Assembly: GCA_018968865.1 (NCBI GenBank)
Contig: JAGWZP010000029.1
Span: 1-6,118, forward strand
From: Patescibacteria group bacterium
GTDB taxonomy: Bacteria; Patescibacteria; Paceibacteria; UBA9973; UBA2103
Direction: 5' to 3'
DNA length: 6,118 nucleotides
Within the stretch, counting starts at the first letter, position 1. Each line of letters opens with the position of its first letter. This document shows positions 1 through 4,945 of this stretch, in pieces. The notes below the pieces were generated by a model. It searched no databases and had not been told where the DNA came from. It saw nothing but the letters and a program-made list of their open reading frames with translations. The translations under genes and the position numbers were made by a program.

Positions 1-230
1 ACGGCCTCACCAAGGACGACCGGCGCTACCTGGACGTCCTCCTCAAGAGCTTCCGCGGCGGACCGGCGGGCGTCGGCGCGCTTGCGGCCGCGCTCCACGA
101 AGACGCCGATACGGTGGAACACGTCTACGAGCCCTACCTGCTCCGCCTCGGCTTCATTGAGCGCTCCCCGCGCGGCCGCATCCTCACCCCGGAAGGCCGC
201 TCCTACTTGAGCGGAGATACGCTACTGTAA
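1..230 (+). CDS. ruvB: RuvB Holliday-junction branch-migration ATPase, C-terminal end (5' truncated)
   Basis: Only the last 75 codons are present; the reading frame starts at base 3 and ends at TAA 228-230. RuvB is the hexameric AAA+ motor that, loaded by RuvA, drives branch migration of Holliday junctions in recombinational repair. The visible part is the C-terminal winged-helix DNA-binding domain. It shows the family pattern GLTKDDRRYL, then FRGGPAGVGALAAAL, an ED-x-x-TVEHVYEPYL segment, GFIERSPRGR (the family usually has RTPRGR) and a final TPEGRSYL. The AAA+ core, with Walker A and B, lies outside the window. It ends seven bases before the folded element at 237-363, and ruvC lies two genes downstream. 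ruvA is not in the visible stretch. The identification is close to certain from the motif string. Confidence 0.96.
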   Translation, partial: GLTKDDRRYLDVLLKSFRGGPAGVGALAAALHEDADTVEHVYEPYLLRLGFIERSPRGRILTPEGRSYLSGDTLL

Positions 231-236
231 AAGCGA

Positions 237-363
237 ACGGTTCGCGAAAATTGGCAGTAGGACTTGGCCTAGCGGCCCAGGAGCGACCAATTTTTCTTGC
301 CCGTACTCGGGCTTAGAAAAATGGAAGTACTCCTGTGGTGCGCTGCCGATTTTTGCGAACCGT
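237..363 (+). ncRNA. Candidate structured RNA element between ruvB and yebC (long inverted repeat with inner stems)
   Basis: The outer arms 237-257 and 343-363 are complementary over 21 consecutive pairs: 19 Watson-Crick plus two G-U wobbles (246/354 and 252/348), read as + strand RNA. Inside, nearly all the rest can pair. A small hairpin UAGG/CCUA spans 258-271. A stem joins 276-283 to 330-338, with one bulge at 336. A hairpin joins 287-297 to 315-324, with A289 bulged. It is capped by GCCCG-UACU-CGGGC at 299-312. This makes a three-way junction with about 100 of 127 bases paired. Both mismatches become C-A on the opposite strand, so the fold favours a + strand transcript. No SRP GGAAGGA apex or other known RNA signature was recognised. 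It could be an independent small RNA, a processing site in a ruvB-yebC transcript, or a 5' regulatory element. The function is unknown, but the fold itself is strong. Confidence 0.55.
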
Positions 364-381
364 GCACGCTGTTGGTATCAT
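353..381 (+). promoter_or_regulatory. Candidate sigma70-type promoter for yebC, implying a leaderless mRNA
   Basis: TTGCGA (353-358) is followed after 17 bases by TATCAT (376-381), preceded by TG at 373-374, an extended -10. The -10 ends six bases before the yebC ATG at 388, so transcription would start at or next to the A of the start codon. No Shine-Dalgarno is visible in the bases before ATG. The -35 box lies inside the right arm of the folded element. This rests on sequence pattern only. Confidence 0.45.
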
Positions 382-387
382 CACCAC

Positions 388-942
388 ATGTCCGGACACA
401 GCAAGTGGTCTCAGATCAAGCGGCAGAAGTCGGTGACCGACGCCGCGAAGAGCCGCATCTTCTCGCGCTACGCGCGCCTCATCGCGATGGAATCAAAAAA
501 AGCGAACGGGATTCTTTCGGCCCCGGGCCTCTCCGTCGCCATCGCGCGCGCAAAAGCGATGAACATGCCGAAAGAGAATATTGAACGTGCTATCGCGAAA
601 GGCGCTTCCAAAGATGCTGGTGAACTGGTGCAGGTCGTGTACGAGGCCTACGGTCCGGGCGGCGTCGCCATCCTTATCGACGCGCTTACCGATAACAAGA
701 ACCGCACGACGCAAGAAATAAAACATCTCCTCGTGCTGCAGGGTGTGGAGCTCGCCGCACCCGGTGCCGCGAGCTGGGCATTTACAAAAAAAGGGGCGGA
801 CTCCATCCCGAACGAGCCGCTCATTGACGTCGCCGGCGCCGATGAGGAGAAATTGAGCGCCATTCTCGAAGTGCTCGATGAGCATGAGGATGTCCAGCAA
901 GTGTTCACGAACGCGCGGGGATATGAGGATACTGGCGATTGA
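388..942 (+). CDS. yebC: YebC/PmpR/TACO1-family protein, compact form lacking one domain
   Basis: The protein has 184 residues; typical YebC proteins have about 240-250. The N-terminal signature GHSKWSQIK (3-11) and the helical region with NMPKENIERAI (59-69) form domain I. YEAYGPGGVAILI (85-97) and TDNKNRT (101-107) start the alpha/beta domain, followed by GAASWAFTKKG (126-136). The chain then jumps straight to IPNEPLIDV (140-148) and LDEHEDVQQVFTNA (163-176), the usual C-terminal end. The roughly 60 residues normally between KKG and IP, a beta-alpha-beta-beta-alpha-beta unit around an EAGAEDV-type motif, are absent without any frameshift. The family was long annotated as transcriptional regulators. 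More recent work links it to translation of proline-rich or stalling sequences, and TACO1 is the mitochondrial relative. ATG 388 is chosen because it begins the conserved MxGHSKW. The 3' end overlaps ruvC by 20 bases, so the two are probably cotranscribed and coupled. Confidence 0.93.
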   Translation: MSGHSKWSQIKRQKSVTDAAKSRIFSRYARLIAMESKKANGILSAPGLSVAIARAKAMNMPKENIERAIAKGASKDAGELVQVVYEAYGPGGVAILIDALTDNKNRTTQEIKHLLVLQGVELAAPGAASWAFTKKGADSIPNEPLIDVAGADEEKLSAILEVLDEHEDVQQVFTNARGYEDTGD

Positions 943-1399
943 CCCGGGGTACGACCGCCTCGGCATCGCGGTCGTTGAGGGCGACCCGTCGCGGCCGACG
1001 CTTCTTATGAGTGCATGCATCTCGCCGGAGAAAGGCGCGCGCGAAGACCGTCTCGCAGAAGTAGCAAACGCCGTCACCGCCGCCATAGAAGCCTACGCTC
1101 CCGACGCGCTCGCGATCGAAACGCTTTTCTTCGGCGTGAATAAGAAAACAGCGCTCGGCGTCGCCGAAGCGCGGGGCGCAGTGCTCGCCGCGGCCGGGCG
1201 CACCCGCCTGCGGGTCATCGAATGTTCCCCTCAGCAGGTGAAGCTCGCGGTGACCGGCCACGGCGGCGCCGCAAAATCGTCCGTCGCGGCGATGGTTCCC
1301 CGGCTCCTTACGCTTCCCACAAAGAAGCGTCTCGACGACGAACTGGATGCCATCGCCATCGGCATCACGGCGCTTGCCTCTGGGTTTCTGCGGCGCTAA
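923..1399 (+). CDS. ruvC: RuvC crossover-junction endodeoxyribonuclease
   Basis: This is the Holliday-junction resolvase, a dimeric RNase H-fold nuclease that makes symmetric nicks in junctions positioned by RuvAB. It has 158 residues, slightly shorter than the E. coli protein (173). Catalytic acidic residues are in place: D7 in AIDPG (5-9), E66 in ALAIETLFF (62-70), and D139/D142 in the LDDELDAIAI segment (137-146). NKKTALGVAEARGAV (73-87) and CSPQQVKLAVTGHGGAAKS (101-119) match the family. The start is ATG 923 because the conserved protein begins MRILAIDPG; earlier in-frame ATGs at 878-890 would add residues encoded inside yebC. It overlaps the yebC 3' end by 20 bases in another frame. The purine run GGGG lies only two or three bases before ATG, a poor Shine-Dalgarno, so translation probably depends on ribosomes finishing yebC. 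Downstream, 58 bases separate it from a small acidic ORF. Confidence 0.96.
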   Translation: MRILAIDPGYDRLGIAVVEGDPSRPTLLMSACISPEKGAREDRLAEVANAVTAAIEAYAPDALAIETLFFGVNKKTALGVAEARGAVLAAAGRTRLRVIECSPQQVKLAVTGHGGAAKSSVAAMVPRLLTLPTKKRLDDELDAIAIGITALASGFLRR

Positions 1400-1422
1400 T
1401 GCACACCGGTCCATAGAACCGC

Positions 1423-1450
1423 TTGCACGAATAGATATTTTTGCTACATA
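1423..1450 (+). promoter_or_regulatory. Candidate extended -10 promoter before the acidic small ORF
   Basis: TTGCAC (1423-1428), a 16-base spacer, then TACATA (1445-1450) preceded by TG at 1442-1443. The -10-like element ends seven bases before ATG 1458, the same geometry as before yebC and the PBP gene. The match to TATAAT is weak (three of six; an overlapping TATATC at 1449-1454 scores four but sits too close to ATG). No Shine-Dalgarno is seen. The surrounding AT-rich patch (1430-1456) contrasts with the GC-rich genes around it. Confidence 0.35.
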
Positions 1451-1457
1451 TATCCGT

Positions 1458-1541
1458 ATGATGGACGATGATATCCGCGACGAGAGCCTCGTCTTGGACG
1501 AATTCGAGGAGGAGGAGCTCGAAGAGGACGAATATTATTGA
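1458..1541 (+). CDS. Small, extremely acidic hypothetical peptide (27 aa)
   Basis: ATG 1458 (or the adjacent ATG 1461) to TGA 1539-1541 gives 27 residues, of which 15 are Asp or Glu and only one (R7) is basic. It begins MMDDDIRDESL and ends in EEDEYY, with EFEEEELEEDE at residues 15-25. No family is recognised, and there is no signal peptide or membrane segment. Reasons to treat it as real are the AT-rich promoter-like sequence directly before ATG, its fit in an otherwise empty gap between ruvC and the PBP gene, and a separate promoter-like motif after its stop. Reasons for doubt are its length and the fact that repeated GAG/GAA codons also create the run GAGGAGGAGGAG at 1506-1517, a strong anti-SD match that might itself be the functional feature. 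It could be a short acidic protein, a leader peptide, or chance. Confidence 0.45.
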   Translation: MMDDDIRDESLVLDEFEEEELEEDEYY

Positions 1542-1547
1542 ATAGGG

Positions 1548-1556
1548 TGATACCAT
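1548..1556 (+). promoter_or_regulatory. Candidate extended -10 element for the PBP gene
   Basis: TG-A-TACCAT (TG 1548-1549, hexamer 1551-1556) lies just after the small ORF's stop and ends seven bases before ATG 1564. TACCAT matches four of six -10 positions. No convincing -35 was found at 16-18 bases. AGGGAG (1557-1562) sits one base from ATG, too close for a normal Shine-Dalgarno, so a leaderless transcript starting at about 1563-1564 is plausible. Confidence 0.35.
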
Positions 1557-1563
1557 AGGGAGA

Positions 1564-3729
1564 ATGATTTTACGGCGACCTGTTTCGTGGCGGCATACTC
1601 TTCTCGCATCCGTTCTTGCTCTCTTTGGTCTCGGATTCCTTATCGGTGGCGGCATCCTCATTCTCGTCGCTTTTACGCCGGTCCCCGATATCGGCTCGTT
1701 CGCCGCGCGGCAAGTCGATCAGTCGACGAAGATCTACGATCGCACCGGACAAGTCCTCCTTTACGACTACAATCGGGATGCGAAGCGGAACATCGTGCCG
1801 CTCTCGTCCATCTCCCCGAACACCATCAACGCGACCATTGCGATCGAGGATTCCAGTTTTTATGAACACGGCGGCATCCGCTTCACCTCCATCATCCGCG
1901 CCGTGTTCGCCGACATCCTCGGCGGCGGCCTGTCTCAGGGCGGCTCCACCATCACCCAACAGGTGGTGAAGAACGAGCTTCTCACGAGCCAGAAAAGCAT
2001 TGTCCGCAAGATCAACGAATGGGTGCTCGCGATCAAACTCGAACAGCTCTATTCAAAAGACCAAATCCTCGAAACGTACCTGAATAATATCCCCTACGGC
2101 GGGACGCTCTACGGCATCGAGGCCGCCGCCGAGTCCTACTTCGGCAAGCCCGCGAAGGACCTCTCGCTCGCACAAGCCGCATACCTTGCGGCGATGATTC
2201 AAGCTCCCTCCTATTATTCGCCGTACGGCACCCACAAGACCGAACTCGCCGCCCGCAAGGATCTCGTACTCGATAGGATGCGCACGCTCGGCTTCATCGA
2301 CGATGCCGCGTATACGGCGGCGAAAGCGGAGCAAGTCTCCTTTGCGCCGGCGGGACAGAACGCCATCATCGCGCCCCATTTCGTGTTTTACATCCTCAAC
2401 CAGCTTGAAGACGCCTATGGCTCGCAGGCGCTCATGTCGGGATTGAGGGTCATCACCACGCTCGACGCCGACCTTGAAGTGAAGGCGGAGTCGATCGTGA
2501 ACCGGTACGCGCTTGATAACGTCAAAAAATTCAATGCATCAAACGCCTCGCTCGTCGCCATCGACCCACCGACCGGGCAGATCCTCGCCATGGTCGGCTC
2601 GCGGAATTTCTTCGACACCGCCATCGACGGGCAATACAATGCGACGCTCGCTTCCCGGCAGCCGGGCTCCACGATGAAGCCGTTCATCTATGCGCTCGCG
2701 CTCATGCACGGCTACACGCGCGATACGGTCGTGTTCGACGTCCCGACGCAGTTCTCAACGTCGTGCCGGCCGTCGGACACCATGAACAGCACCGCTCCGT
2801 GCTACGCTCCCGCCGACTTTGACAACAAATTCCGCGGCCCCATGACGTTCGAGACCGCGCTCGCCCAATCCATCAACATTCCCGCCATCAAGGTCCTCTA
2901 CCTCGTCGGCATACAGAACGCCATCAATCTCGCCAAATCGTTCGGACTCACCACGCTCGGCGACCCGAGCCAGTACGGCCTCACGCTCGTGCTCGGCGGC
3001 GGCGAAGTCCGCCTGCTCGACCTCACCGGGGCCTACGCCGCGTTCGCGAACGATGGCGTGCTGAACCAGCCGACCGGCATCCTCGAGATCGACGACGCTA
3101 GCGGCGCCGTCATTCAAAAATTCTCGCCGCAATCGTCGACCGTACTGCCAGCAAACATTGCGCGCGACATATCGGCCATGCTCTCCGATGCCCCCGCGCG
3201 CCTCCCGGAATATCCCCTCGACTCCCCGCTTTCTTTCCCCGGATACGATGTCGCGGTAAAAACCGGTACGACGAACGACACGCGCGATGCATGGGTTCTC
3301 GGCTACACTCCCTCCATCGCGCTCGGCGTCTGGGCGGGAAATAACGACAATACGCCGATGGTGAAGTCGATCGCCGGTTTCATCGCGGCGCCGATGTGGC
3401 ACGAGGCGATGGCGTACGCCCTTTCAAAATATCCGCGGGCCTATTTCGGCGAACCGGACGCTATTTCTCCTTCCGTTCCGCCGATGCTCCGGGGAAATTG
3501 GCATGTCCCCGATGCCCAAGGGAACATTCTTCCTCACAGCTTGCTGTACTGGACGGATAAAAATAATCCCCAAGGAGCGCCGCCGAGCAATCCTGCACAA
3601 GACCCGCAATTCGCTTATTGGGAATACGGCATTTCCGCATGGTATGCACAGCACCCGGATCTCTTTATGAATGGAATCATGCTCCCCGTACCGCTCTCGG
3701 ACACGCCCGCCGCAAGTACGACGCCGTAA
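1564..3729 (+). CDS. Class A penicillin-binding protein (PBP1A-type, bifunctional transglycosylase/transpeptidase)
   Basis: The 721-residue protein polymerises lipid II into glycan strands and cross-links the stem peptides on the outer face of the membrane. A short basic N-terminus is followed by one membrane anchor (about 12-37). The GT51 glycosyltransferase domain (about 55-235) shows catalytic E95 in AIEDSSFYEHGG, QGGSTITQQVVKN (125-137) and KINEWVLAIKLE (149-160) followed by YLNNIPYGG (172-180). The transpeptidase domain (about 325-620) has the nucleophile S369 in SxxK (STMK, 369-372), SIN at 436-438 and KTGT at 566-569 followed by RDAW. C401 and C413 lie in a loop between SxxK and SxN and could form a disulfide. 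After the transpeptidase domain comes a tail of about 95 residues rich in Pro, Trp and Tyr, with no domain I recognise. No earlier or nearby alternative start exists. It belongs to the mrcA/ponA group, but the exact orthologue cannot be set from sequence alone. The gene ends three bases from the end of dnaN. Confidence 0.95.
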   Translation: MILRRPVSWRHTLLASVLALFGLGFLIGGGILILVAFTPVPDIGSFAARQVDQSTKIYDRTGQVLLYDYNRDAKRNIVPLSSISPNTINATIAIEDSSFYEHGGIRFTSIIRAVFADILGGGLSQGGSTITQQVVKNELLTSQKSIVRKINEWVLAIKLEQLYSKDQILETYLNNIPYGGTLYGIEAAAESYFGKPAKDLSLAQAAYLAAMIQAPSYYSPYGTHKTELAARKDLVLDRMRTLGFIDDAAYTAAKAEQVSFAPAGQNAIIAPHFVFYILNQLEDAYGSQALMSGLRVITTLDADLEVKAESIVNRYALDNVKKFNASNASLVAIDPPTGQILAMVGSRNFFDTAIDGQYNATLASRQPGSTMKPFIYALALMHGYTRDTVVFDVPTQFSTSCRPSDTMNSTAPCYAPADFDNKFRGPMTFETALAQSINIPAIKVLYLVGIQNAINLAKSFGLTTLGDPSQYGLTLVLGGGEVRLLDLTGAYAAFANDGVLNQPTGILEIDDASGAVIQKFSPQSSTVLPANIARDISAMLSDAPARLPEYPLDSPLSFPGYDVAVKTGTTNDTRDAWVLGYTPSIALGVWAGNNDNTPMVKSIAGFIAAPMWHEAMAYALSKYPRAYFGEPDAISPSVPPMLRGNWHVPDAQGNILPHSLLYWTDKNNPQGAPPSNPAQDPQFAYWEYGISAWYAQHPDLFMNGIMLPVPLSDTPAASTTP

Positions 3730-3732
3730 TAC

Positions 3733-4833
3733 TTACTGGTTCATCGGAGAAACCAGATAGAGGAGCGATGTATCTCCGACACCTTTGATGATGAGCGGAC
3801 GGCCTATGCCTGCGGCGAGAAGCGAAAGGCTCTCTGTGCTGGTAAGAGACAGTACCGCGGAAAGATAGCGGTGATTGAAGGAAAGGTCGAGAGCGCTTCC
3901 TGATACTTGCGCCGAAAGCGTCTCAGTTGATTCTCCCACATCGGCATTCCGCGCAAATAAGGAGAATTGTTTCTTCTTCGGATCGAAGCTGACGCGTATT
4001 TTTTGGAACGCATCTGAAAATATCGTCGTTCTTTTGAGCGCCTGTTCAAAATCCTTCCGTAAGACAACCGCTTCAACGATCGATTCCTTCGGAATGATCT
4101 GGCGGTAGTCGGGATACACCGCATTCGTCAATCGAGAGACGAGCATGCCCGCCGTACTGACAAAAGCGCACTGGTGGTCGTCGAACGACATAATAATATC
4201 TTCGTCCGGGAGCGCTTGTGCGATATCAAGGGCATTCTTCGCGGGAATGAGGAATTTGCCTTGTGTTCCTTTATTTGAGAGCGGTACTTTCTTTTCAGCG
4301 AGGCGGAATGAATCCGTCGCCACCGCGGTCATAACGCTTCCTTCTATGGAGAGATACATACTTGCAAGCTCGGGGCGGACGGTTGATGCAGACGCACAGG
4401 AAGCGATTGAGGTAAATAAATTTTTAAGAAGGATGCCGGGAAGTACTATTCTGTTCTTGGGATTTTCAGGGAATGGTATGGAAGGAAAATCATCGTACGG
4501 AACGGTTTTGATTGAGCTTTTCCCTGTTCCGCTATTGAGAGAAATAATATCCCCAGTGTGTTCAAGGGTTATTTTGCCTTCCTGGGTAAGGGAACCGGCT
4601 ATTTGCTGGAGGAGCGTCGCGGGGATAGCTACGACCCCGTCGCTCTTTTTTTCTCCCTCAATCTTCAAATCAATACCGGTTTCAAGATTAGTTGCGCGCA
4701 TTTTTATCCCCTCATCCCCCGCAATAATCAATACCGAGGAGAGTGCAGGAAGTGTTCCACTTCTCCGCTCCGCGAATCGTGCGACTGTATGCACTGCGTC
4801 AGAGAATTTCTTTTTTTCTATTGAAATATTCAT
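3733..4833 (-). CDS. dnaN: DNA polymerase III sliding clamp (beta subunit)
   Basis: The 366-residue protein matches the family length of about 365-380. As a homodimeric ring it tethers polymerase III and other repair and replication proteins to DNA. It shows the three-fold clamp layout: LPALSSVLIIA (28-38) and TNLETGI (48-54) in domain 1; PELASMYLSIEG (154-165) and ATDSFRLAE (172-180) in domain 2; SRLTNAVYPDYRQIIP (233-248) leading into domain 3. FNHRYL (319-324) and the terminal YLVSPMNQ (359-366) contribute to the partner-binding pocket. The start at 4833 gives MNISIEKKKF, the usual N-terminal strand, with AGGA five bases upstream. It lies downstream of dnaA on the same strand, with a 112-base gap holding DnaA-box-like sites. 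It is convergent with the PBP gene, and its stop (3733-3735) is three bases from the PBP stop, so the two transcripts probably overlap at their 3' ends. Confidence 0.97.
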   Translation of the reverse strand: MNISIEKKKFSDAVHTVARFAERRSGTLPALSSVLIIAGDEGIKMRATNLETGIDLKIEGEKKSDGVVAIPATLLQQIAGSLTQEGKITLEHTGDIISLNSGTGKSSIKTVPYDDFPSIPFPENPKNRIVLPGILLKNLFTSIASCASASTVRPELASMYLSIEGSVMTAVATDSFRLAEKKVPLSNKGTQGKFLIPAKNALDIAQALPDEDIIMSFDDHQCAFVSTAGMLVSRLTNAVYPDYRQIIPKESIVEAVVLRKDFEQALKRTTIFSDAFQKIRVSFDPKKKQFSLFARNADVGESTETLSAQVSGSALDLSFNHRYLSAVLSLTSTESLSLLAAGIGRPLIIKGVGDTSLLYLVSPMNQ

Positions 4834-4838
4834 ACGAT

Positions 4839-4842
4839 TCCT
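4839..4842 (-). promoter_or_regulatory. Shine-Dalgarno for dnaN
   Basis: Read on the minus strand, AGGA is followed by five bases and then ATG. It is the only start in the window with a Shine-Dalgarno at ordinary spacing. A weak -10-like TAATAG (4841-4846) overlaps it and ends seven bases before ATG, so a leaderless start cannot be excluded. Confidence 0.5.
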
Positions 4843-4850
4843 ATTAGGGC

Positions 4851-4859
4851 TGTTGATAA
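4851..4859 (-). promoter_or_regulatory. DnaA-box-like 9-mer TTATCAACA
   Basis: It differs from the E. coli consensus TTATCCACA at position 6 only. It lies 17 bases upstream of the dnaN start codon and is identical to the site at 4923-4931. Confidence 0.45.
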
Positions 4860-4922
4860 GGGGACAACATTAAAATAGGTAGAGAAGCGTTGCATATATT
4901 TCTTATGAAAAGAAATGAATCG

Positions 4923-4931
4923 TGTTGATAA
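4923..4931 (-). promoter_or_regulatory. DnaA-box-like 9-mer TTATCAACA
   Basis: Second exact copy, in the same orientation as 4851-4859, starting 14 bases beyond the dnaA stop. The AT-rich patch 4891-4920 lies between the two copies. Confidence 0.45.
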
Positions 4932-4945
4932 AAGTATGGGAAGCA

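Larger units (their letters stand above)
4834..4945. other. dnaA-dnaN intergenic region, candidate replication-origin segment
   Basis: This gap has no ORF. It carries two identical 9-mers, 72 bases apart, reading TTATCAACA on the minus strand, and between them an AT-rich patch (4891-4920, 24 of 30 bases A or T). The patch includes a weak inverted repeat TTTCTT/AAGAAA (4899-4904 and 4910-4915). In many bacteria origins lie next to dnaA, either upstream of it or between dnaA and dnaN, and consist of DnaA boxes beside an AT-rich unwinding element. The layout here fits that, but only two boxes lie in the gap, and the region upstream of dnaA is outside the window. The alternative is autoregulation of dnaN by DnaA. 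Confidence 0.45.

Noticed and set aside
237..363. The inverted repeat as a MITE or other small mobile element, or as SRP/6S RNA
   Set aside because: There is no target-site duplication at the ends and no second copy in the window. The SRP apex motif is missing, and it is shorter than 6S RNA with a different bubble layout. It is kept as an unassigned structured RNA.
297..584. Plus-strand ORF of 95 codons overlapping the yebC start
   Set aside because: It begins at a TTG within the folded element and continues out of frame through yebC, with no ribosome site and no protein-like motif.
493..1086. Minus-strand ORF of 197 codons opposite yebC and ruvC
   Set aside because: It lies antisense to two well-supported genes, its product resembles no family, and GC-rich codon use readily leaves long open antisense frames.
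905..1414. Minus-strand ORF of 169 codons opposite ruvC
   Set aside because: Antisense shadow; the composition (Arg, Cys, Gly rich) is typical of a reversed GC-rich gene.
1557..1562. AGGGAG as the Shine-Dalgarno of the PBP gene
   Set aside because: It ends one base before ATG, too close for normal pairing with 16S rRNA, and no downstream start codon would restore spacing while keeping the membrane anchor.
2755..3402. Minus-strand ORF of 215 codons inside the PBP gene
   Set aside because: Antisense shadow of the transpeptidase domain, with no recognisable motif.
3736..3756. Six-pair hairpin CTGGTT/AACCAG as a bidirectional terminator between the PBP gene and dnaN
   Set aside because: It encodes the dnaN C-terminal residues, has a nine-base loop, and no T-tract follows on either strand.
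4145..4873. Plus-strand ORF of 242 codons opposite dnaN
   Set aside because: Complement of conserved clamp motifs; no start signal or family match.
4899..4915. TTTCTT/AAGAAA inverted repeat as a dnaA terminator
   Set aside because: Only six A-T-rich pairs with no U-tract; better read as part of the AT-rich patch.
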